Positions 52,592 to 61,494 of a stretch of DNA of 64,000 nt are shown here, piece by piece. The notes beneath the pieces were generated by a model. The model saw only the letters and a list, made by a program, of their open reading frames with translations. It was not told the origin of the DNA and did not search any database. Made by a program: the position numbers and the translations under genes. The DNA is from Actinoplanes teichomyceticus ATCC 31121 (GTDB lineage Bacteria > Actinomycetota > Actinomycetes > Mycobacteriales > Micromonosporaceae): assembly GCF_003711105.1 (NCBI RefSeq), contig NZ_CP023865.1, forward strand, positions 5,853,001 through 5,917,000. The letters run 5' to 3'. Each line of letters begins with the position of its first letter. The first letter of the stretch is position 1.

Positions 52592-53818
52592 CTACGATCG
52601 AAATAGTATGTGAAAGCAAGGATCTGAAACGCCCATCGATCGCTCCGCTCGTTTCATCAGATAGAAATCAAACGCCTCCATTTTAGTCACCGGCTCACGG
52701 CCAGCCTTTGCGATCATCTCAGCCGCCTGAACAACTCGAAGCAATTCGGTGGGGTCTAAAATGTGGAAGAACGCTCGATTCTTTTCTGAGAATTGGGCGA
52801 AGAATGACGATCCGAACTGCGTGGCTCCCGAAAGTAGAGACAAGTCCGGGACAAGGACGATTAGATGAGGAGGCTGGTCAACGGAAACTTCTACTCCCCG
52901 ACCAGACTCATCGGATACCGGCAAGCCACGGCGGGCGCTCCGCACTGCACCCGCAAGCTGCTTAGTCGCCTTTTCAACATGTTTTGCAAGATCACGAGAC
53001 AAACGTTTTCGATCAGGCAGCGTCGGGCGTCCCAGAATCTGCAGGGCTTTCGATTCAATGAAGAAGCACCCGCGTTCATACGCTAGCAGCAAGTCCGTTA
53101 ATTCACGGCTGCGCCCGCCTTCTTCAACCTGCGGGCTATGAATCACACCAGCGGGATGCAGATTGTCCACGAGCCAGACGGCCAACTGCTCCTGCTCGGA
53201 GCCTTCATTACCAGAAAAGATATTAAGTTTACTTAGACCACCGACGTTACGTGCATGGAAAACATCATTTTCCGTCCAAGCCGCAACGGTTTCACCCGTG
53301 GCGTTGATTGCCACCTTAGATCCGGCCCGACCCTCACGCCACATGTTGAGCGCATTACGGGCGACGGCCCTCCTGTCTTCCCCGTACCCGCCATCGACAA
53401 TTTCGATCATCCTTATGAATTCGGTTATATCCCCCGACTTGACACGAAAACGAAAGGCCGCATGGGCGACACTTACTGCTGCCTCGTTAAACAGGAATAC
53501 TTCGCACCGGCCTCCCGCCAAGGCCAATTTTAAGGCGAGCAATTCGTCGTCAGACTCCACGTAGGACCAGTTCATACCTGGATCCTGAGGGTCGTCCTTC
53601 ATGTTTACGGCGAAAACGGCTGAGTTGTCGCTGGCACGTATGGCCACCAGATCTAAGTCGCCGCTGACCATGAGATATCTGAGAAGCGGAGATTCCGCCT
53701 TTATCAGCAAAGTCGGCTCTCTTTGCCCCTCCGTTCCCCTCACCATTGCCATTCGCACGAGCGACGGTGTTGCCAAGAACTCTGAGCGGTGCTCACTGGA
53801 CAGCAGATGTACCGGCAT
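52592..53818 (-). CDS. Hypothetical protein with PD-(D/E)xK-like motif
   Basis: Predicted 408 residues from ATG. Near residues 250-275 it reads RSRELTDLLLAYERGCFFIE followed by SKALQIL. A D followed about 14 residues later by ExK in a hydrophobic strand is the PD-(D/E)xK nuclease pattern. The next part, KRLSRDLAKHVEKATKQLAG, forms the helix usually found after it. The N-terminal half is beta-rich without known motifs (LIKAESPLLRYLMVSGDLDL). GC is visibly lower than that of the surrounding actinomycete genes, a sign of transfer. It is the only gene between the two att-flank copies. A nuclease in phage defence is possible; the assignment rests on one motif. Confidence 0.6.
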   Translation of the reverse strand: MPVHLLSSEHRSEFLATPSLVRMAMVRGTEGQREPTLLIKAESPLLRYLMVSGDLDLVAIRASDNSAVFAVNMKDDPQDPGMNWSYVESDDELLALKLALAGGRCEVFLFNEAAVSVAHAAFRFRVKSGDITEFIRMIEIVDGGYGEDRRAVARNALNMWREGRAGSKVAINATGETVAAWTENDVFHARNVGGLSKLNIFSGNEGSEQEQLAVWLVDNLHPAGVIHSPQVEEGGRSRELTDLLLAYERGCFFIESKALQILGRPTLPDRKRLSRDLAKHVEKATKQLAGAVRSARRGLPVSDESGRGVEVSVDQPPHLIVLVPDLSLLSGATQFGSSFFAQFSEKNRAFFHILDPTELLRVVQAAEMIAKAGREPVTKMEAFDFYLMKRAERSMGVSDPCFHILFRS

Positions 53819-54063
53819 TACCTGACCTCCGTCTGAAGCACCCTGTCCAGCAGCCGCACCGCCTCATTCCAACCGAGCGACGCACGCGGAAGCAAGGCTG
53901 GACCGACCCCTGTCCGTCCCTGCGGTCCTGGCCATTATGGCTGCGCTGGCGTGCGGCCGTAGGCGACCCCAAGCATCCTCGGCGCGTGGACGGTGCGTCC
54001 AACGACTTACGCGCGTGGACCCCGATTGATGTGGAACGGGCGTCGAGGACGCGCCTAGCCCCT

Positions 54064-54195
54064 ACGACCCCCAGGCCGGTGGATCAAGCATTTGTGCACG
54101 TCAAGCGCGGTATTTGATGTGCGCTTCCATGTCAAGTGTTCAGGCCCGCGCCTGGACGTGCATGACGTGTGGTCCCCAACTGGTCCCTAAACTGC
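54064..54195. repeat. Second att-flank copy (degenerate)
   Basis: About 130 bases resemble 52334-52465: both begin cgacccccaggccg-like, contain gcacgtcaagcgcg, and end with gtggtcccca followed by tggtccc. The gtggtcccca end, read on the minus strand as WGP, recurs at about 63549-63575 beside the living tRNA. This copy lacks most of the tRNA part. It suggests a further small element between 52302 and 54064. Confidence 0.6.
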
Positions 54196-54263
54196 CGCAC
54201 CTCCCGCTCGCCCAAGGCTCTCTCGTACCCACCCAGGTGAAGGCCAACGTGAGCCGTCGACCT

Positions 54264-55415
54264 TCACCGGGAACCTGACGAACCCCCATGTTCACCGTGA
54301 CGCGGAAGATCGATCTGGGGCACGTGTCCGCGACGCAGTAGCGCTCGGCCGGCTGCCAGAGTCGAATGGATCTGTGCCGCCGTGATCGGAATCGAGTCCT
54401 CGCCACTGCGCCGCACGATGCTGATGAACGCGCCCTCCACGCGGTCGCCCACGATCGCCCCATGCACCAGAAACGGCTTTAGTTCTTCCTCCTGCGGAGG
54501 TAGGGACACCGTCACCAGACCGATGCCAGGTCCCGTCTCAACCGACCGGATTTCCAAGCCAACTGGGAAGGGGAAGATGGTCGTCTCGATCGCCTGGCGA
54601 TATCGCCGCACGGTCCCTGTGTCTACCGGGACCGGCTTGATGGAATCGATAAGCTCACCGCCGGGAATCTTCTTCGTCCCCATCCCCGCGACCACAATGC
54701 CGCCTTGCTCGGCGTTGGCGAACCGGCTGACCGCCTGCGCCAACGAGATCCTCCCCTTCGGGGTCGTTAGGTCGTAGTGAGCCGACTTGACGTCGAGCCA
54801 CGGCCCCTCCGGCTGGCCGATCAGCAGGTCAGCCCGACCAGCGACGACAAGGTCTTGAACCGTTCTGCGCGTCAGCACTCCTGTGCTCGCAGCCGCGAAG
54901 AGCGCCCTTACTCCGTCACCGATCCGGTAGAGCGACTCCAACGTCTTGCTGCGTGTCGGAACCGCCAGGATAGCCTTGTGGTAATAAGGAGAACTGGAGC
55001 GTTCATCGTCGGGAACCGCATTGACCAGCTGAGCACCGTAACGCTTCAGGAACGGCCCGCTGATCGTAGCGACCTTCTCGTAGAAGTGGTCGTCCTCGTC
55101 GAAGGGGTCGTAGTAGTCGCCAGTGACAAGATCGCATTGAACACCGAGTCGCCCATCGACGAGTAGGACGAAAGAGATCGGCTCGACGAACGACCCCTTC
55201 GGCTCATACTCATCCTCCGGTGCCACATCTACTTGAACCGCACCCAGTCCCCAGCCGGCTCGATGAGCCTTCCGCATAGCACGCACCAAATCTGTTGCGG
55301 TCGAGACGGCTAGGTCACCGCGCTTGATGACGATGCTGTCCACGCCATCGTCGTATCGCCGCTCACCTCCGAAGTACCACACACGCGGAGGATCGAACCG
55401 CACAGTCAGCGTCAT
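54264..55415 (-). CDS. AlbA_2 (Schlafen-type) domain protein
   Basis: Predicted 383 residues from MTLTVRFDPPRVWYFGGERR (a GTG seven codons upstream is also open). The middle, residues about 200-290, has PWLDVKSAHYDLTTPKGRIS and LAQAVSRFANAEQGGIVVAG, the AlbA_2/Schlafen pattern where an ExK-like strand precedes a helix ending in F-A-N-x-x-G-G. The N-terminal 200 residues are unique, with LVDGRLGVQCDLVTGDYYDP. The C-terminus has GLVTVSLPPQEEELKPFLVH and GDRVEGAFISIVRRSGEDSI, also typical of this family. Such proteins bind nucleic acids or act as RNases in defence; this one could be either. Confidence 0.68.
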   Translation of the reverse strand: MTLTVRFDPPRVWYFGGERRYDDGVDSIVIKRGDLAVSTATDLVRAMRKAHRAGWGLGAVQVDVAPEDEYEPKGSFVEPISFVLLVDGRLGVQCDLVTGDYYDPFDEDDHFYEKVATISGPFLKRYGAQLVNAVPDDERSSSPYYHKAILAVPTRSKTLESLYRIGDGVRALFAAASTGVLTRRTVQDLVVAGRADLLIGQPEGPWLDVKSAHYDLTTPKGRISLAQAVSRFANAEQGGIVVAGMGTKKIPGGELIDSIKPVPVDTGTVRRYRQAIETTIFPFPVGLEIRSVETGPGIGLVTVSLPPQEEELKPFLVHGAIVGDRVEGAFISIVRRSGEDSIPITAAQIHSTLAAGRALLRRGHVPQIDLPRHGEHGGSSGSR

Positions 55416-55498
55416 GCACGCCAGCGTTTCACACACCTCACCGAACGGGTACCTGCCGAAGGACCGGCACCGGTCCCCCTACTTGCCGCGGTCGATTG

Positions 55499-55768
55499 TC
55501 ACTCACTTAGATGCCCAGGCACCTGGTAAGACGCAAAACCAGTTACAGCTTCGGCCCGAACTACGATGTACTGAGCGTCGATCCCTTCCAACGCTGCCTG
55601 GTCTGCTGCGGTCCGCGCGTCGTGCTCTGCTTCGGCTCGGCTGAATTTGGAGTCGGCGTAGGTGTCGCCGAACTTGGAGAGTTCAGCCTTGCTGGGATCA
55701 AACTTCATGATCATGATGTACGGCTCGGACAGAGCACCACGCTGGACAGGGACGCGCTGGGCCGTCAT
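55499..55768 (-). CDS. Small hypothetical protein
   Basis: An 89-residue protein; GGGAGG seven bases before the ATG sets the start. It reads MTAQRVPVQRGALSEPYIMI, then KFDPSKAELSKFGDTYADSK and AEHDARTAADQAALEGIDAQ. Mostly helical, charged, no Cys. Unknown family. It lies 83 bases upstream of the AlbA_2 gene on the same strand, so the two may form an operon. Confidence 0.6.
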   Translation of the reverse strand: MTAQRVPVQRGALSEPYIMIMKFDPSKAELSKFGDTYADSKFSRAEAEHDARTAADQAALEGIDAQYIVVRAEAVTGFASYQVPGHLSE

Positions 55769-55983
55769 GGACGGACCTCCCGAGGGTCGGCAGACATATC
55801 GTCTGAGACATCGTATCGATTCTCGTCGGCTGGCCCTATCGATCCACTCGCGACCGAGTGACACCACGTTGAGGACTGTCACCGCAGTTTCCCCAGCTCA
55901 GAGGGCATTCAGTGACAGGAGTGACATGTGTGACATCCCCTTGCAGGAGGACTCAACGCGCTACGGCCTCGGCTACATCGTTG

Positions 55984-56650
55984 CTAAGGTCTGACGATGT
56001 GGTTCAGGATCTGAGTCAAGCCGGACCAATCTTGCATAGTCATCACCTCACGATCGCTCCTGGCGCGCTTCAATTTCTCATGGAATGACTTCTGCACAGC
56101 GCGCTTACCGACAATTTCACCTTGATATTTACCTAGCTTATCCATATAGCCCTTCCACTGAACAGGCGAAAGGCCGCCATCAGGATAAGTCAGTACGTCA
56201 GCGCCGAGGTATAGCTCTATAGAGCCTGCGAGGCCATTTACGTCCATCCCTGACTGCCCCTGCGGCCCAAGCGTCGGGTAATCTGATGCGATTCGCAATT
56301 TCAGGGTAGTGAATCAGTCGGAAATGGGTCGGCAGATTCCCGGCGCCTTTCAACATCGTCAACACCGCCTGATGGGCAGCACTATCGTTATCAAGAATCG
56401 CAACGATCCGGTTGGAGATTCCGGCCGCCGCAAAGCTTTTCAGCATGTTGATAGCCGCAACGGCCGATCCTTCAGCACCAGTGTCATAATCGAGAAATCG
56501 TATAAATCCTTCGAGGTGTGGCTTCAAGAGTTTGAGTGCACCACTGAGAATGCGCGCGTCGCTACTTCCCTCGGTGATGACGATTGGTGGACCGCTTGGA
56601 ATTCCTTCAACCACATCCTTGATTGCACCTTCGGCGTCGTCCGGAAGCCA
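55984..56650 (-). pseudogene. Toprim-domain protein, frameshifted and 5'-truncated
   Basis: The first part reads ESGWLPDDAEGAIKDVVEGI then PIVITEGSSDARIL (the Toprim Glu motif) and IVAILDNDSAAHQAV (the DxD-type motif). Near 56290 the frame shifts; the remainder, DYPTLGPQGQSGMDVNGLAG and SIELYLGADVL, is the C-terminal part of the same family. Toprim proteins of this type pair with ATPases in defence systems. The 5' end stops against the prim-pol gene, so the start is lost. GC is lower than its right neighbour. Confidence 0.65.
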
Positions 56651-56664
56651 TCCCGACTCCTCCA

Positions 56665-57579
56665 GTGCGCTCGGAGACCGCTGCTACCTGGCTCTTGCAC
56701 GCCGCCCTTGACCTGGCCGAGCAGGGCATCCCCGTCTTCCTGCTCGGCCGCACCAAACGGCCCGTGGCCAATTGCCCCGCCTGCCCGAAAGCCGCCGTCG
56801 ACCCGTTCCACGACCCGGAAGACTGTGACTGCCTGACCTGCCACGGCTTCTACGCCGCCACCACGGACCCCGCCCGGATCCGAGCCATGCATGAGGCCGT
56901 GCCCGGCGGGCTGCTCGCGATCCGGACCGGGATCGTCAGCAACCGCGTGGTGATCGATATCGACCCGCGCAACGATGGCCGGCTGCTATCCGAGTTGATG
57001 CCCCCGACCCGGTGCGCAGCGACCGGCTCCGGGGGCTGGCACCTGCACTACCGGCACCCCGGCGGACCCTTCGCCGCCGACCTCAACCACCGCGGTCACC
57101 CCGGCATCGACATCAAGGCCGATGGCGGGTACGTCGTCGCACCCCCCTCGATCCACCCGGGCACCCGACAGCCGTACCGGTGGATCGGGCACCGGGCCGA
57201 AATTGAGATGCCCCCGCCGCTGATCGCCGCGTGCCGGCCCGCCGAGCCGCCCACGGCCGCCGACCTGCCCGCCGTAAGGCCCGGCACCACGCCGAGCACC
57301 GGCAACAACGGGCGGGGCATCTCATCCCCGGCCGCCCTGCTCGCCTCCATCCTCGATGCCGTCGCCCAAGCCGGCGAAGGCAAACGCCGCACCACCCTCT
57401 ACGGCGCCGCCCGCGGCGTGGCCCGCATGGTCGCCGCCGGAGCCCTCACCAGCACCGACGCTTACCAGGCGCTCTACGACGCCGGTGTCCGCGCCGAGCA
57501 GACCCACCGCGACATCCATGCCGCCATCACCGGCGGATTCCGCGCCGAGGCGGTACCGAGCGAAGGGGTAGCCGCATGA
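56665..57579 (+). CDS. Prim-pol (bifunctional DNA primase/polymerase) protein
   Basis: Predicted 304 residues from GTG (an ATG at 56623 would read into the convergent Toprim remnant). The N-terminal AEP-type fold shows LDLAEQGIPVFLLGRTKRPV, the Cys-rich insert NCPACPKA with CDCLTCHGF, the metal motif RVVIDIDPRNDG, and the catalytic TGSGGWHLHYRHPGG. The tail (GKRRTTLYGAARGVARMVAA) is helical. Prim-pol proteins synthesise primers for replication of integrative elements and plasmids. It is coupled by a 4-base overlap to the DUF3631 ATPase, forming the replication module. Confidence 0.88.
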   Translation: MRSETAATWLLHAALDLAEQGIPVFLLGRTKRPVANCPACPKAAVDPFHDPEDCDCLTCHGFYAATTDPARIRAMHEAVPGGLLAIRTGIVSNRVVIDIDPRNDGRLLSELMPPTRCAATGSGGWHLHYRHPGGPFAADLNHRGHPGIDIKADGGYVVAPPSIHPGTRQPYRWIGHRAEIEMPPPLIAACRPAEPPTAADLPAVRPGTTPSTGNNGRGISSPAALLASILDAVAQAGEGKRRTTLYGAARGVARMVAAGALTSTDAYQALYDAGVRAEQTHRDIHAAITGGFRAEAVPSEGVAA

Positions 57580-58793
57580 CCGAACCCGACCCGACCACCG
57601 ACGGAGCGGCCATCCTCGACCAGCTCCACGCAGCGCTCATCAAATACGTGATCCTGCCCGGCCCCGAGGCAATCGACGCCACGGTCCTCTGGATCGCCGC
57701 CACCCACGCACAGGACGCGTGGACCCACGCACCCCGCCTTGTGATCAAGGCCCCGGAGAAGCGGTGCGGTAAGTCCCGGCTGCTCGACATCACGGCCGGT
57801 ACCTGCTACCGACCGTTGATGACGGTCAACGCCTCCACTGCGGCGATCTGCCGCTCGATCGGTCCGACCGACCCGCCCACGATCCTGCTCGACGAAGCCG
57901 ACACGATCTTCGGCGGTAAACAGGCCGAGGCCAACGAAGAGTTGCGCGGCCTGCTTAACGCCGGCCACCAGCGCGGACGGCCGATGATCCGCTGGGATCA
58001 CCAGAAGAAGGACCGCGACGAGATCCCGACCTTCGCCATGGCAGCCCTCGCCGGCATCGGCTCGATGCCCGACACGATCGAGGACCGCGCCGTGATCGTG
58101 AAGATGCGCCGCCGGACCGCAACCGAGAAGGTGTCCCCGTTCCGCTCCCGCCGCGACGGCCCTCCCTTGAAAAAGATCGCCGCCGAACTGACCTCGTGGC
58201 TGCGACCCAACCTCGTAGCGCTGGAGAATGCCGAGCCGATCATGCCGCTGGAAGACCGAGCTGCCGACACCTGGGAACCACTCATCGCGGTCGCTGACCT
58301 CGCCGGCCGCAGCTGGCCCGAACGCGCCCGCAAGGCCGCACTCGCGCTCAACGCCGCCCGTGAAGGGGACACCGAGTTCTCCGACCGGCTCAGAGTGCTG
58401 ATCGACTGCCGGACGGTCTTCGGCAACTTCGACTCACTACCCTCCACCGTCCTGCTCGAACGATTGAAGGCGCTGCCCGAATCACCGTGGGCTGACTACA
58501 ACAACAGCACCGGGCTGACCTCCATGAAGCTCAGCAGCTTGCTCCGCGAGTACGAGATCACCTCACAGAACATCCGGTTTCCACCGCCGATTGGCCAGGT
58601 CAAAGGCTTTCACCGCGAAGCCTTCACCGATGCGTGGCAGCGCTACTGCCCGCCCGCCGACTCCAGCGAACCCGGCGGGCCGTCCCAGCCGTCCCAGTCG
58701 TCCCGAGACGACGTTTCCCCAGCCCAAACCCCGTTACGACTTCTGCGCCCGGTACGACCTGAGTCGTCCCAACCCCAGACCGGAACGGCTTAG
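57576..58793 (+). CDS. DUF3631 replication ATPase
   Basis: Predicted 405 residues. The P-loop is VIKAPEKRCGKSRLLDITAG (GKS near residue 69) and Walker B PTILLDEADTIFGGK. The sensor region reads FAMAALAGIGSMPDTIEDRA and VIVKMRRRT, with an Arg finger candidate, and the DUF3631 C-terminal domain has LREYEITSQNIRFPPP. These features match DUF3631 proteins of actinomycete integrative elements, which accompany prim-pol and probably unwind DNA. The last 50 residues are Ser/Gln/Pro-rich because they run over the repeat-rich region. ATG overlaps the prim-pol TGA. Confidence 0.85.
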   Translation: MTEPDPTTDGAAILDQLHAALIKYVILPGPEAIDATVLWIAATHAQDAWTHAPRLVIKAPEKRCGKSRLLDITAGTCYRPLMTVNASTAAICRSIGPTDPPTILLDEADTIFGGKQAEANEELRGLLNAGHQRGRPMIRWDHQKKDRDEIPTFAMAALAGIGSMPDTIEDRAVIVKMRRRTATEKVSPFRSRRDGPPLKKIAAELTSWLRPNLVALENAEPIMPLEDRAADTWEPLIAVADLAGRSWPERARKAALALNAAREGDTEFSDRLRVLIDCRTVFGNFDSLPSTVLLERLKALPESPWADYNNSTGLTSMKLSSLLREYEITSQNIRFPPPIGQVKGFHREAFTDAWQRYCPPADSSEPGGPSQPSQSSRDDVSPAQTPLRLLRPVRPESSQPQTGTA

Positions 58794-58896
58794 CACGATC
58801 GGGCTGGGACGACCCAACCCGTCCCAGCCCCAAAAGCCGTCCCAGCTTTGAGCAGCAAAAACATGTCGGTGGGACGACTGGGACGGCTGGGACGGC
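58679..58896. repeat. 26-bp inverted repeat with gtcccag iterons (possible origin)
   Basis: A 26-bp block at 58679-58704, made of gtcccag-type units, has an exact reverse complement at 58871-58896. Further gtcccag or gggacg units lie between (58695-58850). This lies at the end of and just after the prim-pol/DUF3631 module. Clusters of short repeats next to a replication gene are typical of origins; no experiment is implied. Confidence 0.7.
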
Positions 58897-59023
58897 TTAC
58901 CCCTCACAGACACGGGGATCAACCCCTGCATGAACGAACTGGCCCCAACCGACCACCGTCTTCTCCCACCTATCACGACCTACTGTGGACACCCGTGCCC
59001 GACTCGAAAGTCACGGAGACCGC

Positions 59024-59581
59024 ATGGCCAACACCACCGGTACCGCAACCAAGCCAGACCCTGACTGCTGCCGGCAGACCGGACTCATCTACCCCGACGG
59101 CCGGAAGCGCTGCGCGAAACACGCCACCGCTGAAGACAAAGCCCTGACCGCCGAACTCAATCAAGCCGCACGACCCATCCTCGGCAGCCTCCATTGGCCC
59201 TACGGCGCCGACGTCGACATCGCCGCTCGTCAACGACTGGTCACGTGGGCGAACAAGCACAAACTCCGGCTCGCCCAGAGCCGGTGCCGACAACTGCACT
59301 GGCTCCGCACCAACCGATGCACCGAAGACCCCTGTAACCGACTCGGCCGCTGGATGGACCACCTCACCCACTGGCAGGCCTACGGCGGCCCAGCACTTCT
59401 ACTGGCCCAGCCCTACAACATCGGCACCCAAGCCATCACCCAACTCGGCGAAATCGCGGCCACCGACGAATTTACCCTCCAGATCACTGCCGATCACTGG
59501 TACGGCTACGACACCATCGCCGTCGAGATCTGGCGCACCGACGTCCACACCGCGATAACCAGCGAATCCCACTTCAGCTAA
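59024..59581 (+). CDS. Hypothetical element protein
   Basis: Predicted 185 residues; the ATG follows CGGAGAC. The N-terminal part has three Cys residues (DPDCCRQTG, RKRCAKHA) and a helical stretch ADVDIAARQRLVTWANKHKL, then RCRQLHWLRTNRCTEDPCNR with three more Cys. The end reads TADHWYGYDTIAVEIWRTD. It could bind zinc. Family not known, though such proteins are usual between replication and xis/int genes in actinomycete elements. A hairpin follows. Confidence 0.65.
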   Translation: MANTTGTATKPDPDCCRQTGLIYPDGRKRCAKHATAEDKALTAELNQAARPILGSLHWPYGADVDIAARQRLVTWANKHKLRLAQSRCRQLHWLRTNRCTEDPCNRLGRWMDHLTHWQAYGGPALLLAQPYNIGTQAITQLGEIAATDEFTLQITADHWYGYDTIAVEIWRTDVHTAITSESHFS

Positions 59582-59594
59582 CCGCCGCACGATC

Positions 59595-59627
59595 GTCCGG
59601 CCTCGCCTTCAGACGGCGAGGCCGGAC
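59595..59627 (+). terminator. Hairpin terminator
   Basis: Arms gtccggcctcgcc (59595-59607) and ggcgaggccggac (59615-59627), 13 bp without mismatch, seven-base loop, 14 bases after the stop at 59581. Confidence 0.85.
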
Positions 59628-59868
59628 GCGTCTCCAGACACAAGCAATCTTGCTGGAGTCGGACCCCGCTGAGAGTTGCCCCGCCGATCGACGTATCGAA
59701 TTACCTACTACACAGGTAGATCTTGGCTCTACGGCGCTCTCAGCGGGCCACTCTTCGGCCCTTCATCGCGGCAGCCCGTACGGTGTCGCTCGGACGACCT
59801 CAAGCGCAGAACGGGCGCGAGGGCCGTTTTGCGCGGCCCTAAAAGCTCACTGTGGGAGGCACCTAGCC

Positions 59869-60108
59869 ATGCGACTAAGGCTCTTGGACGACACCGAGCC
59901 CACCACTCCTAGCAGCACCGAGTTGATAACTACGGAGGAGCTGGCGAAGATGCTCCGAGTCGATCCGTTGAGCGTCCGGCGTTGGCGCACCGCTCGGCCG
60001 GTCCAGGGACCCCCGTTCATCCAACTATCCGAGCGCGTGATCATGTACTCGATCACGGACGTACGGGAATGGCTGGTCAGCCGTCGAATCACGCCGGAGG
60101 CAGCGTGA
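59869..60108 (+). CDS. xis: Excisionase/HTH protein
   Basis: A 79-residue protein; GGGAGG eight bases before ATG at 59869 sets the start, though the frame is open from 59650. It contains a MerR-type helix-turn-helix: LITTEELAKMLRVDPLSVRR, then WRTARPVQGPPFIQLSERVI and YSITDVREWLVSRR. This winged-helix pattern is that of element excisionases, which bend attachment-site DNA and bias the integrase toward excision. It overlaps the integrase gene by four bases (GTGA), as usual for xis-int. Confidence 0.85.
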   Translation: MRLRLLDDTEPTTPSSTELITTEELAKMLRVDPLSVRRWRTARPVQGPPFIQLSERVIMYSITDVREWLVSRRITPEAA

Positions 60109-61337
60109 CCAGCACTCCACAACATCCACCGCTTGCTGTCGAGATCCGCTCGGACGTGGAATACCGCGCCGGGCGGCCGAAGCCGTACAAGGCTCGCGTG
60201 CGGTGGAAGGATCCCGCGACCGGTGAGCGCCGGTCCAAATCGCACTCCACCGCGACGCTGGAAGAGGCAGACGAGTGGATCGAGGGCATGATCCGGGCGG
60301 CCAGTGGCGGGATCAACCCTGCCGCGGCCACTCAGCGACTCGCCGACTACGGCGCGGACGTGATGACGCTGGCCACCCGCGGACTGGAGCGCAAGACACT
60401 CGATCCGTACCTTGCCGGCTGGCGGCTGCGGATCGTGCCGAGTCTCGGCCACATCCCCATGCGGATGATCACCAACGGTGTGGTGGACCGCGCCGTCTAC
60501 TCGTGGATCGAGGACGAGTGCAGCCGATCGACCGTGAAAAACACCCTTGCCATGCTGGTCAGAGTGCTTGAACAGGCCGTGCGGGACGGTGTGGTTGATC
60601 GCAATGTCGCGCGGGTGAGCGGCTGGCAACGCGCGTACCAGCAGGCCGAGGATGAGTTGGACGATCCGCGGTCGCTCGCGCTCCCGGGCTGGGAGGCGTT
60701 GACATCTCTCGCTGATGCGCTGGTGGCTAGGTCGCACGACCACTTCACCGGATGGGGACACGTCGTCATGTTCGCGGGATGCACCGCGGCCCGCATCGGC
60801 GAGGTATCCGGCGTCCGCGCCGGCGACATCGACCGGCGGACCTGGACATGGACCGTGCGGCGGCAGACCACGCCCGGCCCGGGTGGTCTGATCGACAAGG
60901 GCACCAAGGGCAAACGCACCCGCAAGGTACCGATCATCGAAGAGGTCAGGCCGATGGTCACCGAGCGGCTGGACTCCGCGTCCGGCCCGGACACACGGCT
61001 GTTCACCGGCCCGCGCGGCGGCCGGATCAGCACCGCCGTACTGCGCGACGCCACGCACTGGGACGAGGTGGTCACCGAACTGGGGTACGAGCACCTACGC
61101 CGCCACGACCTGCGGCACACCGGCCTCACGTGGATGGCCGACGCCGGCGTCAAGGTGCACGTGCTGCGCGAGATCGCCGGGCACGGATCATTGAGCACGA
61201 CACAGCGGTACCTGCACCCGGATCAGCGCTCGATCGACGCCGCGGGAGACGCGTTGAGTGCCCATTTGAAAGCCCCTCAGGCACGGATCACTCAGCACCA
61301 CACAGCGATACCTGCACCCGGATCAGCGTTCAATTAA
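60105..61337 (+). CDS. int: Tyrosine-type integrase of the tRNA-Pro element
   Basis: Predicted 410 residues from GTG overlapping xis. It starts with an AP2-like arm-binding domain (RAGRPKPYKARVRWKDPATG), a core-binding domain (YLAGWRLRIVPSLGHIPMRM) and the catalytic domain. The latter has Arg in CTAARIGEVSGVRAG, HxxR in LRRHDLRHTGLTWMADAG, His in REIAGHGSLS and Tyr in STTQRYLHPDQRS. All catalytic residues are present. After LSAHLKAP the tail is atypical (ITQHHTAIPAPGSAFN) because a second copy of the 3' end, shifted in frame, follows at 61301-61375. It probably acts at the tRNA-Pro attachment sites. Confidence 0.93.
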   Translation: MTSTPQHPPLAVEIRSDVEYRAGRPKPYKARVRWKDPATGERRSKSHSTATLEEADEWIEGMIRAASGGINPAAATQRLADYGADVMTLATRGLERKTLDPYLAGWRLRIVPSLGHIPMRMITNGVVDRAVYSWIEDECSRSTVKNTLAMLVRVLEQAVRDGVVDRNVARVSGWQRAYQQAEDELDDPRSLALPGWEALTSLADALVARSHDHFTGWGHVVMFAGCTAARIGEVSGVRAGDIDRRTWTWTVRRQTTPGPGGLIDKGTKGKRTRKVPIIEEVRPMVTERLDSASGPDTRLFTGPRGGRISTAVLRDATHWDEVVTELGYEHLRRHDLRHTGLTWMADAGVKVHVLREIAGHGSLSTTQRYLHPDQRSIDAAGDALSAHLKAPQARITQHHTAIPAPGSAFN

Positions 61338-61375
61338 CGAGGCCGGGCATGCCCTCAGCGCTCATCTAGGGGCTC
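61301..61375 (+). pseudogene. Second copy of integrase 3' end
   Basis: This stretch matches 61201-61277 exactly 100 bases further on and encodes TQRYLHPDQRSINEAGHALS then AHLGAP. The offset is not a multiple of three, so it is out of frame with the integrase. It is probably the original end of a related integrase joined by recombination within the catalytic tail. Confidence 0.8.
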
Positions 61376-61494
61376 CTCGGTCACAAAATGAGTTCCGCCT
61401 TAAATGCGTTTGATCAAAGCATCGGCACCGGAACAATCGAAATGAGGGCTTCGAGCGGACAGTGACGCGCCGCTCGAAGCCTCCATGTCGTCTG

